64,000 nucleotides of DNA from positions 5,208,001 to 5,272,000 of the forward strand of contig NC_016631.1 of the NCBI RefSeq assembly GCF_000178955.2, given 5' to 3'. Below, piece after piece: positions 17,172 to 27,342 of this stretch. This stretch comes from Granulicella mallensis MP5ACTX8 (GTDB taxonomy: Bacteria; Acidobacteriota; Terriglobia; Terriglobales; Acidobacteriaceae). How positions within the stretch are numbered: the first letter of the stretch is position 1; every line of letters begins with the position of its first letter. The notes under the pieces were generated by a model. That model did no database searches. It saw only the letters and a program-made list of their open reading frames with translations, and was not told the origin of the DNA. Both the position numbers and the translations under genes were made by a program.

Positions 17172-18547
17172 AGATCTTCATACGTATCTTCGTCATCTTT
17201 TGGCTCGTAACCATCGCCATGATCGCGATCTCGCCGTTCCTGCTCTCATCCTCCTCTCTGCCGGATGACAGACTGCGGACGCTTCCGCTGACGGACCTGC
17301 AAACCTGCGCTAAAAGCGTTCTCGATCGATATCTGCAGGCCGGGTCCCAGGAACTGCAACAGCAGAAGGCTGCGTGTTACTCCGGAGTATTGCTGGGGCC
17401 CCATGGCGTTCCAGTCGCTGGGTTCACAGGGAGAAAGTTGTCTTCCATGGAGATCCACCTGGTAGTGGACGTCGAAGGCAGCAGGAGCGTGATGACGAGA
17501 TCGCTGTTCTCCAAGACCTATGTCGCGCTGCCCGCCGATCCGGACTCCACAACACCGTATATCTACCTGGCAACGGTCCCCCTGTCCAAGCGTGCTATCG
17601 TCGCTTCGCAACTGAATAAACTGGGCCGCCTTCTGGTGGTATCGGGTCTCTTTTCGTGCCTTGTTGCCGCCTATTTTGTGCGGCCCATTGCCCGGCTCAG
17701 CCATGTAGCGGAACAGTTTGGCAAGGGCGATCTCAAGACAAGGGCCCATCCCTCGCTATCGGAACGCAAGGATGAGATCGGAGAGCTGGGAAAGACGTTC
17801 AATCAAATGGCGGAGAGCATCGAGTCGCTGGTCGAGCGCTACAGGAGCTTTCTCGCTCACGCCTCGCACGAATTAGGCTCACCACTGACGCGCCTCAACA
17901 TCGCACTGGCCCTGGCCAAGCGAAAGGCCGGCCCGCAACTGGAGCATGAGCTTGGGCGCATCGGCTACGAAGCAGACCGCCTCAACGGCCTGGTACAGGA
18001 ACTCTTGTTGCTCGCGCGGCTTGAGAGCGGCAACGAACTTACCCGGGACATCGAGCTCTTTGATATCGCTGCGCTGGTAGATGAAGCGTGCGCGGATGTC
18101 AGTTATGAGGCGAAGGAGTTCGGCAAGTCCATTCTTATCGTGAGAGGCGAGCCTTTCCAAATGCAGGGCTACCGCGACCTGCTGCGGAGGGCCCTCGATA
18201 ATGTACTCCGGAACGGATTGCGATTCGCTCAAGCCGAAGGTTGTGTTCAGGTCTCGTACTTCCAAAGTTCAGGATCGGCAACAGGTACGATCCTGATCCA
18301 GGACGACGGTCCAGGTATCCCTCCCGGGCAGGAAGAGGCTATCTTCGAGCCTTTCTTTACGCTCCCCAACAAGAACTCTGAAGCGATCGCAGGCGGTTCC
18401 GGTCTTGGGCTCGCCATCGCCCGGCAGGCCGTGCTCGCGAACCGGGGAGTGATCTCCGCACAGCAGCTTTCAGGGAAAGGCCTGACCCTCTCGATCGAAC
18501 TGCCGACGGCAGGGGAGACACCGTCTCCGCCCAGAGCAACAGCTTAA
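17168..18547 (+). CDS. CpxA-like sensor histidine kinase
   Basis: 459 residues from a TTG start that overlaps the regulator stop. Two membrane helices (about 5-25 and 150-172) enclose a periplasmic sensor domain of about 125 residues. A HAMP domain follows (RPIARLSHVAEQFGKGDLKTRA), then the H-box HASHELGSPLTRLN with H234, and an ATPase domain with N-box (ALDNVLRNGLRFA), QDDGPGIPP and GGSGLGLAIARQ. The order and H-box match CpxA-type kinases that sense envelope stress. The periplasmic domain gives no ligand clue. The downstream efflux locus and shared DNA repeats suggest a role in responding to envelope-active compounds (inference). Confidence 0.93.
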   Translation: MKIFIRIFVIFWLVTIAMIAISPFLLSSSSLPDDRLRTLPLTDLQTCAKSVLDRYLQAGSQELQQQKAACYSGVLLGPHGVPVAGFTGRKLSSMEIHLVVDVEGSRSVMTRSLFSKTYVALPADPDSTTPYIYLATVPLSKRAIVASQLNKLGRLLVVSGLFSCLVAAYFVRPIARLSHVAEQFGKGDLKTRAHPSLSERKDEIGELGKTFNQMAESIESLVERYRSFLAHASHELGSPLTRLNIALALAKRKAGPQLEHELGRIGYEADRLNGLVQELLLLARLESGNELTRDIELFDIAALVDEACADVSYEAKEFGKSILIVRGEPFQMQGYRDLLRRALDNVLRNGLRFAQAEGCVQVSYFQSSGSATGTILIQDDGPGIPPGQEEAIFEPFFTLPNKNSEAIAGGSGLGLAIARQAVLANRGVISAQQLSGKGLTLSIELPTAGETPSPPRATA

Positions 18548-18555
18548 CCCGCACT

Positions 18556-18580
18556 CGACATTTCTCGACACGCAACGACA
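18556..18580 (+). promoter_or_regulatory. three CGACA half-sites, response regulator site candidate
   Basis: CGACA occurs at 18556, 18566 and 18576, exactly 10 bases apart; 18556-18570 reads CGACATTTCTCGACA, matching the two sites before the response regulator except at one position. A weak promoter-like pair, TTGGAA (18597-18602) and TGTAAA (18620-18625) with 17-base spacing, follows, so the repeats would lie just upstream of the -35 element of the tetR promoter, an activator position. Binding is inferred. Confidence 0.55.
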
Positions 18581-18637
18581 AAGTTTTGCGGCATGCTTGG
18601 AATGAGTATCGTGCAGGGCTGTAAAAAACGTCCTGCA

Positions 18638-18654
18638 AACCGAACCGTTCGGTT
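18638..18654. promoter_or_regulatory. TetR operator before tetR
   Basis: Perfect palindrome AACCGAAC-C-GTTCGGTT. The same core (ACCGAAC-n-GTTCGGT) recurs before the efflux operon at 19449-19463. Position just downstream of the candidate promoter fits autorepression. Confidence 0.7.
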
Positions 18655-18710
18655 CCGCCATGCGGGAGGTGTGCTTGTATACGATTTCGGGGTTCCTGTA
18701 CCGTAACAGG

Positions 18711-19346
18711 ATGTCGAAGTCGAAAAAGGCAGTATCAGCACCTCCAAAGGAGAGATCAGAAGCCCTGACCGATCATCTGCTGGATGTTGCAGGGAAGTTT
18801 TTTCTTGAAAAGGGTTTCGAGGGCGCCAGTGTCAGCCAGATTGCACGACATGCTCATGCATCGAAAGAGACTTTCTACAGCCGCTTTCCGAATAAAGAAG
18901 AGCTCTTCCGCGCAGTCATCCGGCGACGCACAGACATCATGGCAGCCGAACTCGGCACGGTCCTGGTCCCTCATGCGCTCCCTGCAAAGGCGCTCACTTC
19001 CTTTGGAGAGTTCATGTTAGATCTCGTGCTCTCGGAGGAGACGATCGCCTTGCGCCGCACCCTTTCCATGCAGTGGCGGCAGTTTCCCGAACTTACCAGG
19101 ATCTTCTATGAGCTGGGCCCAACACGAACCATTGGCTCGCTTGCCAAATATCTTGAAGAACAGGTGTCTCACGGAAGGTTGCGCAAGTTGAACTCGCAGA
19201 TAGCCGCCCGCCAGTTTATGGACCTGCTTGCATCTGAGATGGTCATGCGGGCATCGCTTGGAATCTTTCCCAAACCCACAAAAAGCGAAAAGCGCAGGAA
19301 AGTGAAGAATACCGTCGAGTTCTTTCTCCGTGGATATGGAGTTTGA
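18711..19346 (+). CDS. TetR/AcrR-family repressor of the efflux operon
   Basis: 211 residues from the ATG at 18711. An HTH domain spans about 18-65 (ALTDHLLDVAGKFFLEKGFEGASVSQIARHAHASKETFYSRFPNKEELF); the rest is the helical ligand-binding domain of the AefR/TetR_C_14-like kind. The N-terminus is uncertain: an in-frame TTG at 18675 has GGGAGG five bases upstream, and an ATG at 18660 lies almost on the operator, which makes it unlikely. Matching palindromes before this gene and before the adaptor gene suggest it represses both. The ligand is unknown. Confidence 0.9.
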   Translation: MSKSKKAVSAPPKERSEALTDHLLDVAGKFFLEKGFEGASVSQIARHAHASKETFYSRFPNKEELFRAVIRRRTDIMAAELGTVLVPHALPAKALTSFGEFMLDLVLSEETIALRRTLSMQWRQFPELTRIFYELGPTRTIGSLAKYLEEQVSHGRLRKLNSQIAARQFMDLLASEMVMRASLGIFPKPTKSEKRRKVKNTVEFFLRGYGV

Positions 19347-19448
19347 TATCGGCGTTTCATGGGAAATAAACGGATAGGTTAAGGCCGCTTTCCCTATCCA
19401 AATTGGAAATATTTGAATCCGATTCCGCTCCAGTTCAATCCTAGGAGT

Positions 19449-19463
19449 ACCGAACGGTTCGGT
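19449..19463. promoter_or_regulatory. TetR operator before the RND operon
   Basis: Palindrome ACCGAAC-G-GTTCGGT, 35 bases before the GTG start of the adaptor gene. It matches the tetR-proximal site in 14 of 15 positions, differing only at the centre. Confidence 0.72.
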
Positions 19464-19497
19464 TTTGTATTGAAACAAGAGATCAGGGAGACAAGCT

Positions 19498-20769
19498 GTG
19501 GCACAGGGCGAGAACGAATCCATCCACGAAAGCACAGGGGAACGTGCCCCAGCAGGACAAGAGGCTGCGCAGGACACCTCGCTCGCACCGCGCCGCCGGA
19601 AGCCATGGTTCCTGCTTGTCGCACTGGTGCTCGTAGCCGCCATCGTGGTCCTGATAGCGCGGAAGCCGAAAGACACCCAGTCATCCGCCACAGCAGGACC
19701 GCAGATTGCAACGATCAAAGCGGCTACGGCTCACCTCGGAGACATCGGCTACTACGTCGATGCCCTGGGGACAGTGACGCCGGTCGCCACGGTCAACCTC
19801 TACAGCCAGGTCAACGGCACAGTGACCGACGTGCACTACACCGAAGGCCAGATGGTGCATCGTGGCGACCCCTTGATCGATATTGACCCACGTCCCTATG
19901 AAGCCCAACTAGAGGAAGCCGAAGGAACCCTGCAGCATGACCGCAGCGTACTGGCACAGGCGGAGATGGACCTGGCCCGCTATGACAAGGCCGCGACACA
20001 ACAGGCCATTGCCCAACAAACCTATGACGACCAGAAGCTTGCAGTCGAGCAGTATCGCGGTACGGTAAGAAACGATATCGGCCAGGTGCAGGCGGCACAG
20101 GTGCAGTTGAGCTATTGCCATCTGACCTCTCCCATCAATGGGAGGATTGGCCTTCGCCTGATCGATCGCGGCAATACTGTGTTTTCGGGGGCGTCTAATC
20201 CTCTGGTCATCATCACGCAACTGCAGCCCGTTACGGTCGTCTTCGATGTGGCTGAAGATAATCTCGGCCAGGTTCGCGATCAGATCCTCCATCGCAAGGC
20301 GCTCCCTGTTGACGCCTTCGATCGATCGCAGGAGACAAAACTGGCCAGCGGCAAACTGCTGACCCTCGACAACCAGATCGATACCACCACGGGCACCGTA
20401 CGATTCCGCGCTCAATTCGATAACACCGGCCTCACTCTCTATCCCAACCAGTTCGTGAATGCGCGTCTGCTGGTAAAGACGCTAAAGAACGCGGTGCTTG
20501 TTCCCTCCGCGGCAGTGCAGCGAAATGGGACGCAGGCCTTTGTCTATGTCGTCACCGGAAACACGGTGAAGATACAGGCGGTCACAGAGCTGACCACCGA
20601 AGGCGACGTCTCTGCTGTGACTGGAATCGATGCGGGCACGGTCGTTCCTGTGACCGGCTTCGACAAGCTCCAAAGTGGTTCGACCGTGACGATCCAAAGC
20701 ATGCAGGCCTTTGACTCCGGCCAGCAACGGCTGGAGAGGACGCAGGACAAGTCAGGGAGCACGCTGTGA
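19498..20769 (+). CDS. RND efflux periplasmic adaptor (MdtA-like)
   Basis: 423 residues from a GTG with AGGGAG seven bases upstream. A single membrane anchor lies at about 38-58 ([18 protein letters not shown]). The membrane-fusion architecture is present: a lipoyl half-motif [32 protein letters not shown], an alpha-hairpin (about 140-200) rich in Gln/Ala, the second lipoyl half [18 protein letters not shown], then beta-barrel and membrane-proximal domains. It links inner-membrane RND pumps to the outer-membrane channel. It is the first gene of a four-gene efflux operon; its stop overlaps the first permease start by four bases. The MdtABC-type arrangement is supported by two successive permeases. 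Confidence 0.93.
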   Translation: MAQGENESIHESTGERAPAGQEAAQDTSLAPRRRKPWFLLVALVLVAAIVVLIARKPKDTQSSATAGPQIATIKAATAHLGDIGYYVDALGTVTPVATVNLYSQVNGTVTDVHYTEGQMVHRGDPLIDIDPRPYEAQLEEAEGTLQHDRSVLAQAEMDLARYDKAATQQAIAQQTYDDQKLAVEQYRGTVRNDIGQVQAAQVQLSYCHLTSPINGRIGLRLIDRGNTVFSGASNPLVIITQLQPVTVVFDVAEDNLGQVRDQILHRKALPVDAFDRSQETKLASGKLLTLDNQIDTTTGTVRFRAQFDNTGLTLYPNQFVNARLLVKTLKNAVLVPSAAVQRNGTQAFVYVVTGNTVKIQAVTELTTEGDVSAVTGIDAGTVVPVTGFDKLQSGSTVTIQSMQAFDSGQQRLERTQDKSGSTL

Positions 20770-23700
20770 GCCCTTCACGCCTCTTTATTCAGCGGCCCGT
20801 AGCCACGGCACTGTTGATGGCAGCGGTTCTAGTGGTGGGACTTGCCGCCTACTCGAGCCTGCCGGTCTCAGCACTGCCACAGGCGGACTATCCCACCATC
20901 CAGGTGCAGACCTTCTATCCGGGAGCCAGCCCGGAGGTTATGTCCTCCGCGGTTACCGCGCCGCTTGAGCGCCAGTTCGGACAGGTGGCTGGTCTTACGC
21001 AGATGACCTCGACCAGCTCTGACGGCAGCTCCGTCATCGTGCTGCAGTTCGCGCTCACTCTCAATATCGATGTGGCAGAACAAGAGGTGCAGGCGGCCAT
21101 CAATGCTGCGCAGGGCTATCTGCCAACAGACCTGCCCGTACCGCCTGTCTACAGCAAGTCGAATCCCGCAGACGCACCGGTGCTGACGCTTGCGCTTACC
21201 TCCGAGACCATGCCGCTCTCGAAGGTGGAAGACCTCGTCGATACCAGGCTCGCACCCAAGATCTCCCAGTTGAGCGGTGTTGGATTGGTTACGATCAGCG
21301 GCGGCCAAAAGCCTGCCGTGCGTATCCAGGCAAACCCGGTCGCTCTCGCTTCGTACGGCATCAACCTCGAAGACCTTCGTACAGCTCTTACCGATACCAG
21401 CGTCAACAGCGCAAAGGGCACCTTCGATGGCCCGGCACAGAACTTCCAGATCAACGCAAACGACCAGTTGCTTTCGAGCGATGGCTATCGCGATGTCATC
21501 GTCGCCTATAAAGATGGCGCGCCAGTCATGCTGACCGATGTTGCGAAGATCACCGACGGCGTGGAGAACACCAAGCTTGCCGCCTGGATGAACGAGACAC
21601 CCGCCGTCATCCTGAACATCCAACGACAACCCGGCGCCAACACCATTGCAGTGGTTCAGGAGATAGAGCAGCTATTGCCGAAGCTGCAGGCCAGCCTGCC
21701 GGTCTCCATCAAGCTGCATGTGCTTACCGATCGCACCACCACCATCCGTGCATCGGTCAAGGATGTCGAATTCGAGCTGATGCTCACGATCGCGCTGGTC
21801 GTGATGGTCATCTTCGTCTTTCTCAGAAACATTGCAGCTACCATCATTCCCGCGGTTGCCGTGCCTCTCTCCCTGGTCGGCACGCTGGCAGCGATGCATC
21901 TGCTGGGCTACAGCCTGAACAACCTCACGCTGATGGCCTTTACCATCTCGACCGGCTTCGTCGTCGATGACGCTATCGTGATGATCGAGAACATCTCGCG
22001 CTATCTCGAAGACGGCATGGCTCCGATGGAAGCAGCCCTGAAGGGAGCCGAGCAGATCGGCTTCACCATCGTCTCTCTGACGATCTCGCTCATCGCCGTG
22101 CTGATTCCCCTGCTCTTCATGGGCGACATCGTTGGACGGCTCTTCCGCGAGTTCGCCGTCACGCTCAGCATTACCATCCTCATCTCTGCCCTCGTCTCGC
22201 TCACGCTCACTCCCATGATGAGCTCGCGGATGCTTCACCACACGCCGCCGTCAGAGCAGAACCGCTTCTATCGCTGGACAGAAGATCTCTTCGACCGCAT
22301 CATCGCTGCCTACGGTCGTAGCCTGCGGTGGGTGTTACGGCACGAGACCCTTGCCCTGCTGGTAGCTGCAGCGATGCTTTTGATCACGGTCTTTCAGTAC
22401 ATCGAGATCCCCAAAGGCTTCTTCCCGACACAGGACACCGGCATCATTCAGGGCATTACGCAAGCGCCGGAGTCTATCTCCTTCACAGCCATGTCGCAGA
22501 AGCAGCAGCAGCTAAGCCATGCGATCCTCCAGGACCCGGCGGTTGCAAGCCTGTCTTCCTTCATCGGTGCCGATGGAACGAATACCACACTCAACAGCGG
22601 CCGCATCCAGATCAATCTCAAACCTGTCGAGGAAAGACATCTCACCTCAAGCCAGGTGATTGCAAGGCTACAGAAGAGCATTCAGCAGATACCGGGGATT
22701 CAGCTCTATATGGAGCCGGTACAGGACCTCACCGTCGACGACCGCGTCAGCCGCACGCAATATCAATACACCCTGGAAGACCCGAACGTTGAGGAACTGA
22801 ACGCCTGGACCACGAAGCTGGTCACGGAACTGCGGAAGCTACCGCAGATTACCGATGTTGCAACCGACCAGCAGACCAACGGTGTGAGCGCGCAGCTCTC
22901 CATCGACCGTGCCACCGCATCGCGTCTGAACATCACACCCGACCAGATCGACTCCACTCTCTACGACGCATTCGGCCAGCGGCAGATCAGCACACTCTAC
23001 ACGCAGTCCAATCAGTATCACGTCATTCTCGAAGCTCTGCCTGACTTCCAAAAGAACCCTTCCAAGCTGAACGATATCTACATCCAGGGCTCCAACAGCT
23101 CCAACTCTTCCTCTACGGCACAGAGCACCTCGGGTCGCACTTCGGCTGGCGGCAACGCTACCGTAGCCACTTTGTCTCCTTCTTCCAATCAGGGGCTGTC
23201 GGCCTCCGCTCCGAGCACAGTGCTTTCCAACACCAGTGGAACCAGTACGACCCTCTCCAGCACCGGCAATAGCCTCTCTTCCATCGGCTCTACGAATAGC
23301 AACACCAGCCTGGCTGCGACCACGCCGACCACCGTACTCTCTTCCTCCGGATCGGGATCGTCATCCTCTACCTCTTCTTCGAGCCAGGGCTCTGGAAGCT
23401 CCTCGTCCAGCTCTTCTCCCTCGTCCTCAACGCCTGTTCCACTCTCTGCCGTCAGCCGCTTCGCCACGATCAAAGCACCGCTTACCGTGGCGCATCAGGG
23501 ACAGTTTCCAGTCGTAACCATCTCCTTCAACGTTGCTCCTGGAGCGGCTCTCGGACAAGCAGTCGATGCCGTCGAGAAGACCCAGAGCGATCTGCACATG
23601 CCGGCCAGCGTGCAGACCAGCTTCCAGGGAACGGCCGCAGCCTACAAAGCCATCGGCTCGAATGAAGCCATCCTGATCCTTGCTGCACTGGTGGCCGTTT

Positions 23701-24209
23701 ATATCGTTCTCGGCATCCTGTACGAAAGCTTCATCCATCCGATCACCATTCTCTCCACGCTGCCTTCCGCAGGAGTCGGTGCCCTGCTGGCTTTGCGTCT
23801 CTTCCATCAGGACTTCGACATCATCGCGGTCATTGGGATCATTCTTCTTATCGGCATCGTGAAGAAGAACGGCATCATGGTCGTAGACTTCGCGCTCGAA
23901 GCAGAACGCACGCGCGGCAAGAGTTCGGTTGAAGCTATCTTTGAGGCCTCGCAGCTTCGCTTCCGCCCCATCCTGATGACCACGCTCTGCGCGCTCTTCG
24001 CGGGCATACCGCTGGCCTTCGGCTCCGGGATCGGCTCGGAGCTGCGGCGTCCGCTCGGCATTGCCATGGTCGGCGGCTTGCTGGTCAGCCAGATTCTCAC
24101 CCTCTACACGACGCCGGTCATCTACGTCTTCTTCGATCGCCTCGCACAACGGTTCGGACACCGGACTCAGACGGCCTTCGATCGTCCGGCCACAGCGGAG
24201 CAGCTATGA
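20766..24209 (+). CDS. RND multidrug permease, MdtB-like, with Ser-rich insert
   Basis: 1147-residue HAE1-type RND transporter. It starts at a GTG overlapping the adaptor stop. Features: first helix and [45 protein letters not shown], the proton-relay helix [19 protein letters not shown] with two adjacent Asp, and the second half [27 protein letters not shown] and [19 protein letters not shown]. It is about 100 residues longer than MdtB because of a Ser/Thr/Gly/Asn-rich insert at about 775-888 (bases 23088-23432), placed in the loop just before PLSAVSRF, where other RND pumps have a short hairpin. It probably forms a heterotrimer with the next permease (by analogy with MdtBC). Confidence 0.94.
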   Translation: MSPSRLFIQRPVATALLMAAVLVVGLAAYSSLPVSALPQADYPTIQVQTFYPGASPEVMSSAVTAPLERQFGQVAGLTQMTSTSSDGSSVIVLQFALTLNIDVAEQEVQAAINAAQGYLPTDLPVPPVYSKSNPADAPVLTLALTSETMPLSKVEDLVDTRLAPKISQLSGVGLVTISGGQKPAVRIQANPVALASYGINLEDLRTALTDTSVNSAKGTFDGPAQNFQINANDQLLSSDGYRDVIVAYKDGAPVMLTDVAKITDGVENTKLAAWMNETPAVILNIQRQPGANTIAVVQEIEQLLPKLQASLPVSIKLHVLTDRTTTIRASVKDVEFELMLTIALVVMVIFVFLRNIAATIIPAVAVPLSLVGTLAAMHLLGYSLNNLTLMAFTISTGFVVDDAIVMIENISRYLEDGMAPMEAALKGAEQIGFTIVSLTISLIAVLIPLLFMGDIVGRLFREFAVTLSITILISALVSLTLTPMMSSRMLHHTPPSEQNRFYRWTEDLFDRIIAAYGRSLRWVLRHETLALLVAAAMLLITVFQYIEIPKGFFPTQDTGIIQGITQAPESISFTAMSQKQQQLSHAILQDPAVASLSSFIGADGTNTTLNSGRIQINLKPVEERHLTSSQVIARLQKSIQQIPGIQLYMEPVQDLTVDDRVSRTQYQYTLEDPNVEELNAWTTKLVTELRKLPQITDVATDQQTNGVSAQLSIDRATASRLNITPDQIDSTLYDAFGQRQISTLYTQSNQYHVILEALPDFQKNPSKLNDIYIQGSNSSNSSSTAQSTSGRTSAGGNATVATLSPSSNQGLSASAPSTVLSNTSGTSTTLSSTGNSLSSIGSTNSNTSLAATTPTTVLSSSGSGSSSSTSSSSQGSGSSSSSSSPSSSTPVPLSAVSRFATIKAPLTVAHQGQFPVVTISFNVAPGAALGQAVDAVEKTQSDLHMPASVQTSFQGTAAAYKAIGSNEAILILAALVAVYIVLGILYESFIHPITILSTLPSAGVGALLALRLFHQDFDIIAVIGIILLIGIVKKNGIMVVDFALEAERTRGKSSVEAIFEASQLRFRPILMTTLCALFAGIPLAFGSGIGSELRRPLGIAMVGGLLVSQILTLYTTPVIYVFFDRLAQRFGHRTQTAFDRPATAEQL

Positions 24210-27200
24210 ACATCTCTGCTCCATTTATTCGGCGGCCCGTCGCCACGACTTTGTTCGCCGTTGCCATTACGATTGCCGGTCTCATCGCCTTCCAGGCTTT
24301 GCCTGTGTCCTCGCTACCCCAGGTAGACTTCGCGACGATCACGGTGGCTACATCGCTCCCCGGAGCAAGCCCGGAGGTCATGGCCTCGTCGGTCGCGACG
24401 CCGCTCGAGCGGCAGTTCGGCCATATCGCGGGCATCACGCAGATGACCTCGTCGAGCACGCTGAGCATCTCGTCCATCACGTTGCAGTTCGATCTCACGC
24501 GAGACGTCGATGGCGCCGCACGCGATGTAGAAGCCGCGATCAACGCGGCGCGCACCTATCTGCCGACAAACCTTCCTGCCAATCCGACGTACAGAAAAGT
24601 AAACTCGGCAGCGGCTCCGATCATGGTGCTCAGCCTCACCTCGGATACAGCGGATCAGGGCGCGATGTACGATACCGCCTCCTCGATCATCGAGCAGAAG
24701 CTCTCACAGCTACAGGGGGTAGGCCAGGTACAGGTGGTCGGAAGCTCGCTTCCCGCTGTGCGAGTGGATCTCGATCCGCAGCAGCTCAACAGCTATGGGA
24801 TCGGCACGCAGGATGTCGCCCATGCAATCTCTCTACAGAACTCCAATCGTCCGAAGGGGCAGTTCAGCGACGAGTTCACCACTGCCGACATTACGGCAAA
24901 CGATCAGATCTCCAAGGCGAAGGACTACGCTCCGCTCGTCGTAGGCAGCAACAACGGAAGAGTCGTGCGGCTGCGCGATGTCGCCCGCGTCTTCGATTCC
25001 GTACAGACGATTCGCTCCGCGGGCTTCGTCAATGGAAAGCCCTGCGTCATCCTGCTCGTCTTCCGGCTGCCGAATGCGAACGTCATCGACACCGTCGATC
25101 GCATCAAGAAAGAGCTGCCGTCAATTCGCGCGTCCATTCCCGCGAGCGACCAGCTTTCCATCAACACCGATCTCACCACAACCATCCGCGCCTCCGTCAA
25201 CGATGTCGAGCGAACGCTCCTCCTCTCCGTCGTGCTGGTCGTGGCCGTCGTCTTCGTATTTCTGCGCAGTCCCCGCGCCATCCTGATTCCCGGAGTCGCC
25301 GTAGCCGTCTCGCTCATCGGCACCTTCGCGGTCATGTATCTCTTCGGCTACACCATCGACAACCTGTCGCTGATGGCGCTCACGATCTCCACCGGCTTCG
25401 TTGTCGATGATGCCATCGTCGTCATGGAGAACATCACCCGCTTCATCGAGGAAGGGATGCCACCGATGAAGGCGGCGTTCAAGGGGGCACAGGAGGTCGG
25501 CTTCACTGTGCTCTCCATGAGTCTCTCGCTCATGGCGGTCTTCGTCCCCATTCTCTTTATGGGCGGAATCGTAGGCCGACTCTTCCACGAGTTCGCATTT
25601 ACGCTCGACACCTCTATCGCTGTCTCAATGGTGATCTCGCTGACGGTCACGCCCATGATGTGCGCGTACCTGTTGAAGCCCGCGAAGGGGCAGAAGCATG
25701 GGCACCTCTATCGCCTCAGTGAACGCGGCTTCGATCTCTTGCTGGAAGGCTATCGCCGCAGCCTCACCTGGACACTTCAACACCCGGCGCTGGTCGTTCT
25801 GACCTTCGTTCTAACTCTGGTCCTCAACGTCGTGCTCGTAGTGCGCGTGCCCAAGGGCTTCTTCCCTCTGCAGGACACAGGCATCCTGCTGGGAGGAATT
25901 CAGGGCTCGCAGGATGCGTCGTTCCAGTCGATGCGGTCTTCCCTCCTCGATGTGCAGCGCATCATCTCGAAAGACCCAGCCGTGAGCAGCGTTGCCGGGT
26001 TTACCGGTGGACAAGGCGGGCCTGGTGGCGGCGCCAGTAACACTGGCTTCGTCTTTGTGAGCCTCAAACCACTCGCAGACCGCAATAACGTCAGCGCCGC
26101 GTCGGTCCTGGATCGTCTGCGTCCAAAGCTCGGCGCACTGCCCGGAGCGTCCACCTTCCTGCAGCCTGGGCAGGATCTCTCCGTCGGCGGCCGCCAGAGC
26201 AACGCAGCCTATCAGTATCAACTCTCCGCCGATACTGTCGATGCGTTGTCCACGTGGGCTCCGATTCTCTATTCCGAGATGCGCAAGATGCCGCAGCTGA
26301 AAGACGTGACGACCGACCAGCAGAACAACGGTCTTCAGATGCTGTTGAACTACGATCGCCCGACGGCAGCGCGATTCGGCATTACACCGCAGCTTATCGA
26401 TAACGCCCTCTACTTCGAGTTTGGCGAGTCGCAGGTCTCCACCATCTACACCTCCCTGAATCAGTACTACGTGGTCATGGAGGCCGCGCCGCAGTTCTAT
26501 CGCAATCCCTCCACGCTCGATTCGACGTACCTGCACGTCTCAGGACCAGGCGCGGTACCGCTTAACGCCTTCACCCACAAGAAGATCTCCACCTCAGCGC
26601 TGGCTATCAATCACTCGTCGTTTTTTCCGTCGGTTACGATCTCGTTCAACCTCGCTTCCGGAGTTTCGCTCGGACAAGCGACAGCTCTCATCGCCCAGAT
26701 GCAGCAACGCGTGGGCGCTCCGGCCACAGTACGCAGTCAGTTTGCAGGCACGGCGGAGACCTTCCAGAAATCGCTCTCGACGGAGCCACTGCTCATCATC
26801 ACGGCTCTGCTCGCCATCTATATCGTTCTCGGTGTTTTGTATGAGAGCCTCATCCACCCCATCACGATTCTCACTACGCTCCCTTCGGCCAGCGTAGGCG
26901 CGATCTTTGCGCTTATCGTCTTTCACAGCGAACTCGACATCATCTCGCTCATCGGAATCTTTCTGCTCATCGGAATCGTGAAGAAGAACGCCATCATGAT
27001 GATCGACTTCGCGCTGCAGGCCGAGCGCGAGGAGGGCAAGAGCACGCGCGACTCCATCTTTGAAGCCTGCATGCTGCGCTTCCGGCCCATTCTCATGACC
27101 ACGCTGGCCGCGCTCTTCGGTGCCCTGCCGCTGGCTCTCGGTCACGGAACCGGATCGGAGCTGCGCCGTCCGCTGGGCGTTGCTATCGCCGGCGGCCTGG

Positions 27201-27328
27201 CCTTCAGCCAACTACTCACGCTGTACACCACACCGGTGATCTATCTCTACTTCGACCGGATGAGCCAGCGTTTCAAACAGCGTCGCAACCATCAGCTCGG
27301 CACGACACAGAACCCCGCTGCCATTTAG
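24206..27328 (+). CDS. RND multidrug permease, MdtC-like
   Basis: 1040 residues, the standard family length. The ATGA overlap with the previous gene indicates coupled translation and equimolar synthesis. It has [20 protein letters not shown] at the start, [22 protein letters not shown], the proton-relay segment [19 protein letters not shown], a short Gly-rich loop ([12 protein letters not shown] near 600) and [27 protein letters not shown] / [19 protein letters not shown] in the second half. In place of the partner's long Ser-rich insert it has only a short loop ([13 protein letters not shown]). This asymmetry supports heteromeric assembly. Confidence 0.94.
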   Translation: MNISAPFIRRPVATTLFAVAITIAGLIAFQALPVSSLPQVDFATITVATSLPGASPEVMASSVATPLERQFGHIAGITQMTSSSTLSISSITLQFDLTRDVDGAARDVEAAINAARTYLPTNLPANPTYRKVNSAAAPIMVLSLTSDTADQGAMYDTASSIIEQKLSQLQGVGQVQVVGSSLPAVRVDLDPQQLNSYGIGTQDVAHAISLQNSNRPKGQFSDEFTTADITANDQISKAKDYAPLVVGSNNGRVVRLRDVARVFDSVQTIRSAGFVNGKPCVILLVFRLPNANVIDTVDRIKKELPSIRASIPASDQLSINTDLTTTIRASVNDVERTLLLSVVLVVAVVFVFLRSPRAILIPGVAVAVSLIGTFAVMYLFGYTIDNLSLMALTISTGFVVDDAIVVMENITRFIEEGMPPMKAAFKGAQEVGFTVLSMSLSLMAVFVPILFMGGIVGRLFHEFAFTLDTSIAVSMVISLTVTPMMCAYLLKPAKGQKHGHLYRLSERGFDLLLEGYRRSLTWTLQHPALVVLTFVLTLVLNVVLVVRVPKGFFPLQDTGILLGGIQGSQDASFQSMRSSLLDVQRIISKDPAVSSVAGFTGGQGGPGGGASNTGFVFVSLKPLADRNNVSAASVLDRLRPKLGALPGASTFLQPGQDLSVGGRQSNAAYQYQLSADTVDALSTWAPILYSEMRKMPQLKDVTTDQQNNGLQMLLNYDRPTAARFGITPQLIDNALYFEFGESQVSTIYTSLNQYYVVMEAAPQFYRNPSTLDSTYLHVSGPGAVPLNAFTHKKISTSALAINHSSFFPSVTISFNLASGVSLGQATALIAQMQQRVGAPATVRSQFAGTAETFQKSLSTEPLLIITALLAIYIVLGVLYESLIHPITILTTLPSASVGAIFALIVFHSELDIISLIGIFLLIGIVKKNAIMMIDFALQAEREEGKSTRDSIFEACMLRFRPILMTTLAALFGALPLALGHGTGSELRRPLGVAIAGGLAFSQLLTLYTTPVIYLYFDRMSQRFKQRRNHQLGTTQNPAAI

Positions 27329-27342
27329 AGGAAATAAAACCA

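Noticed and set aside
23189-23473. Minus-strand acidic frame opposite the Ser-rich insert
   Set aside because: Its Glu/Asp richness is the mirror of serine codons on the coding strand.
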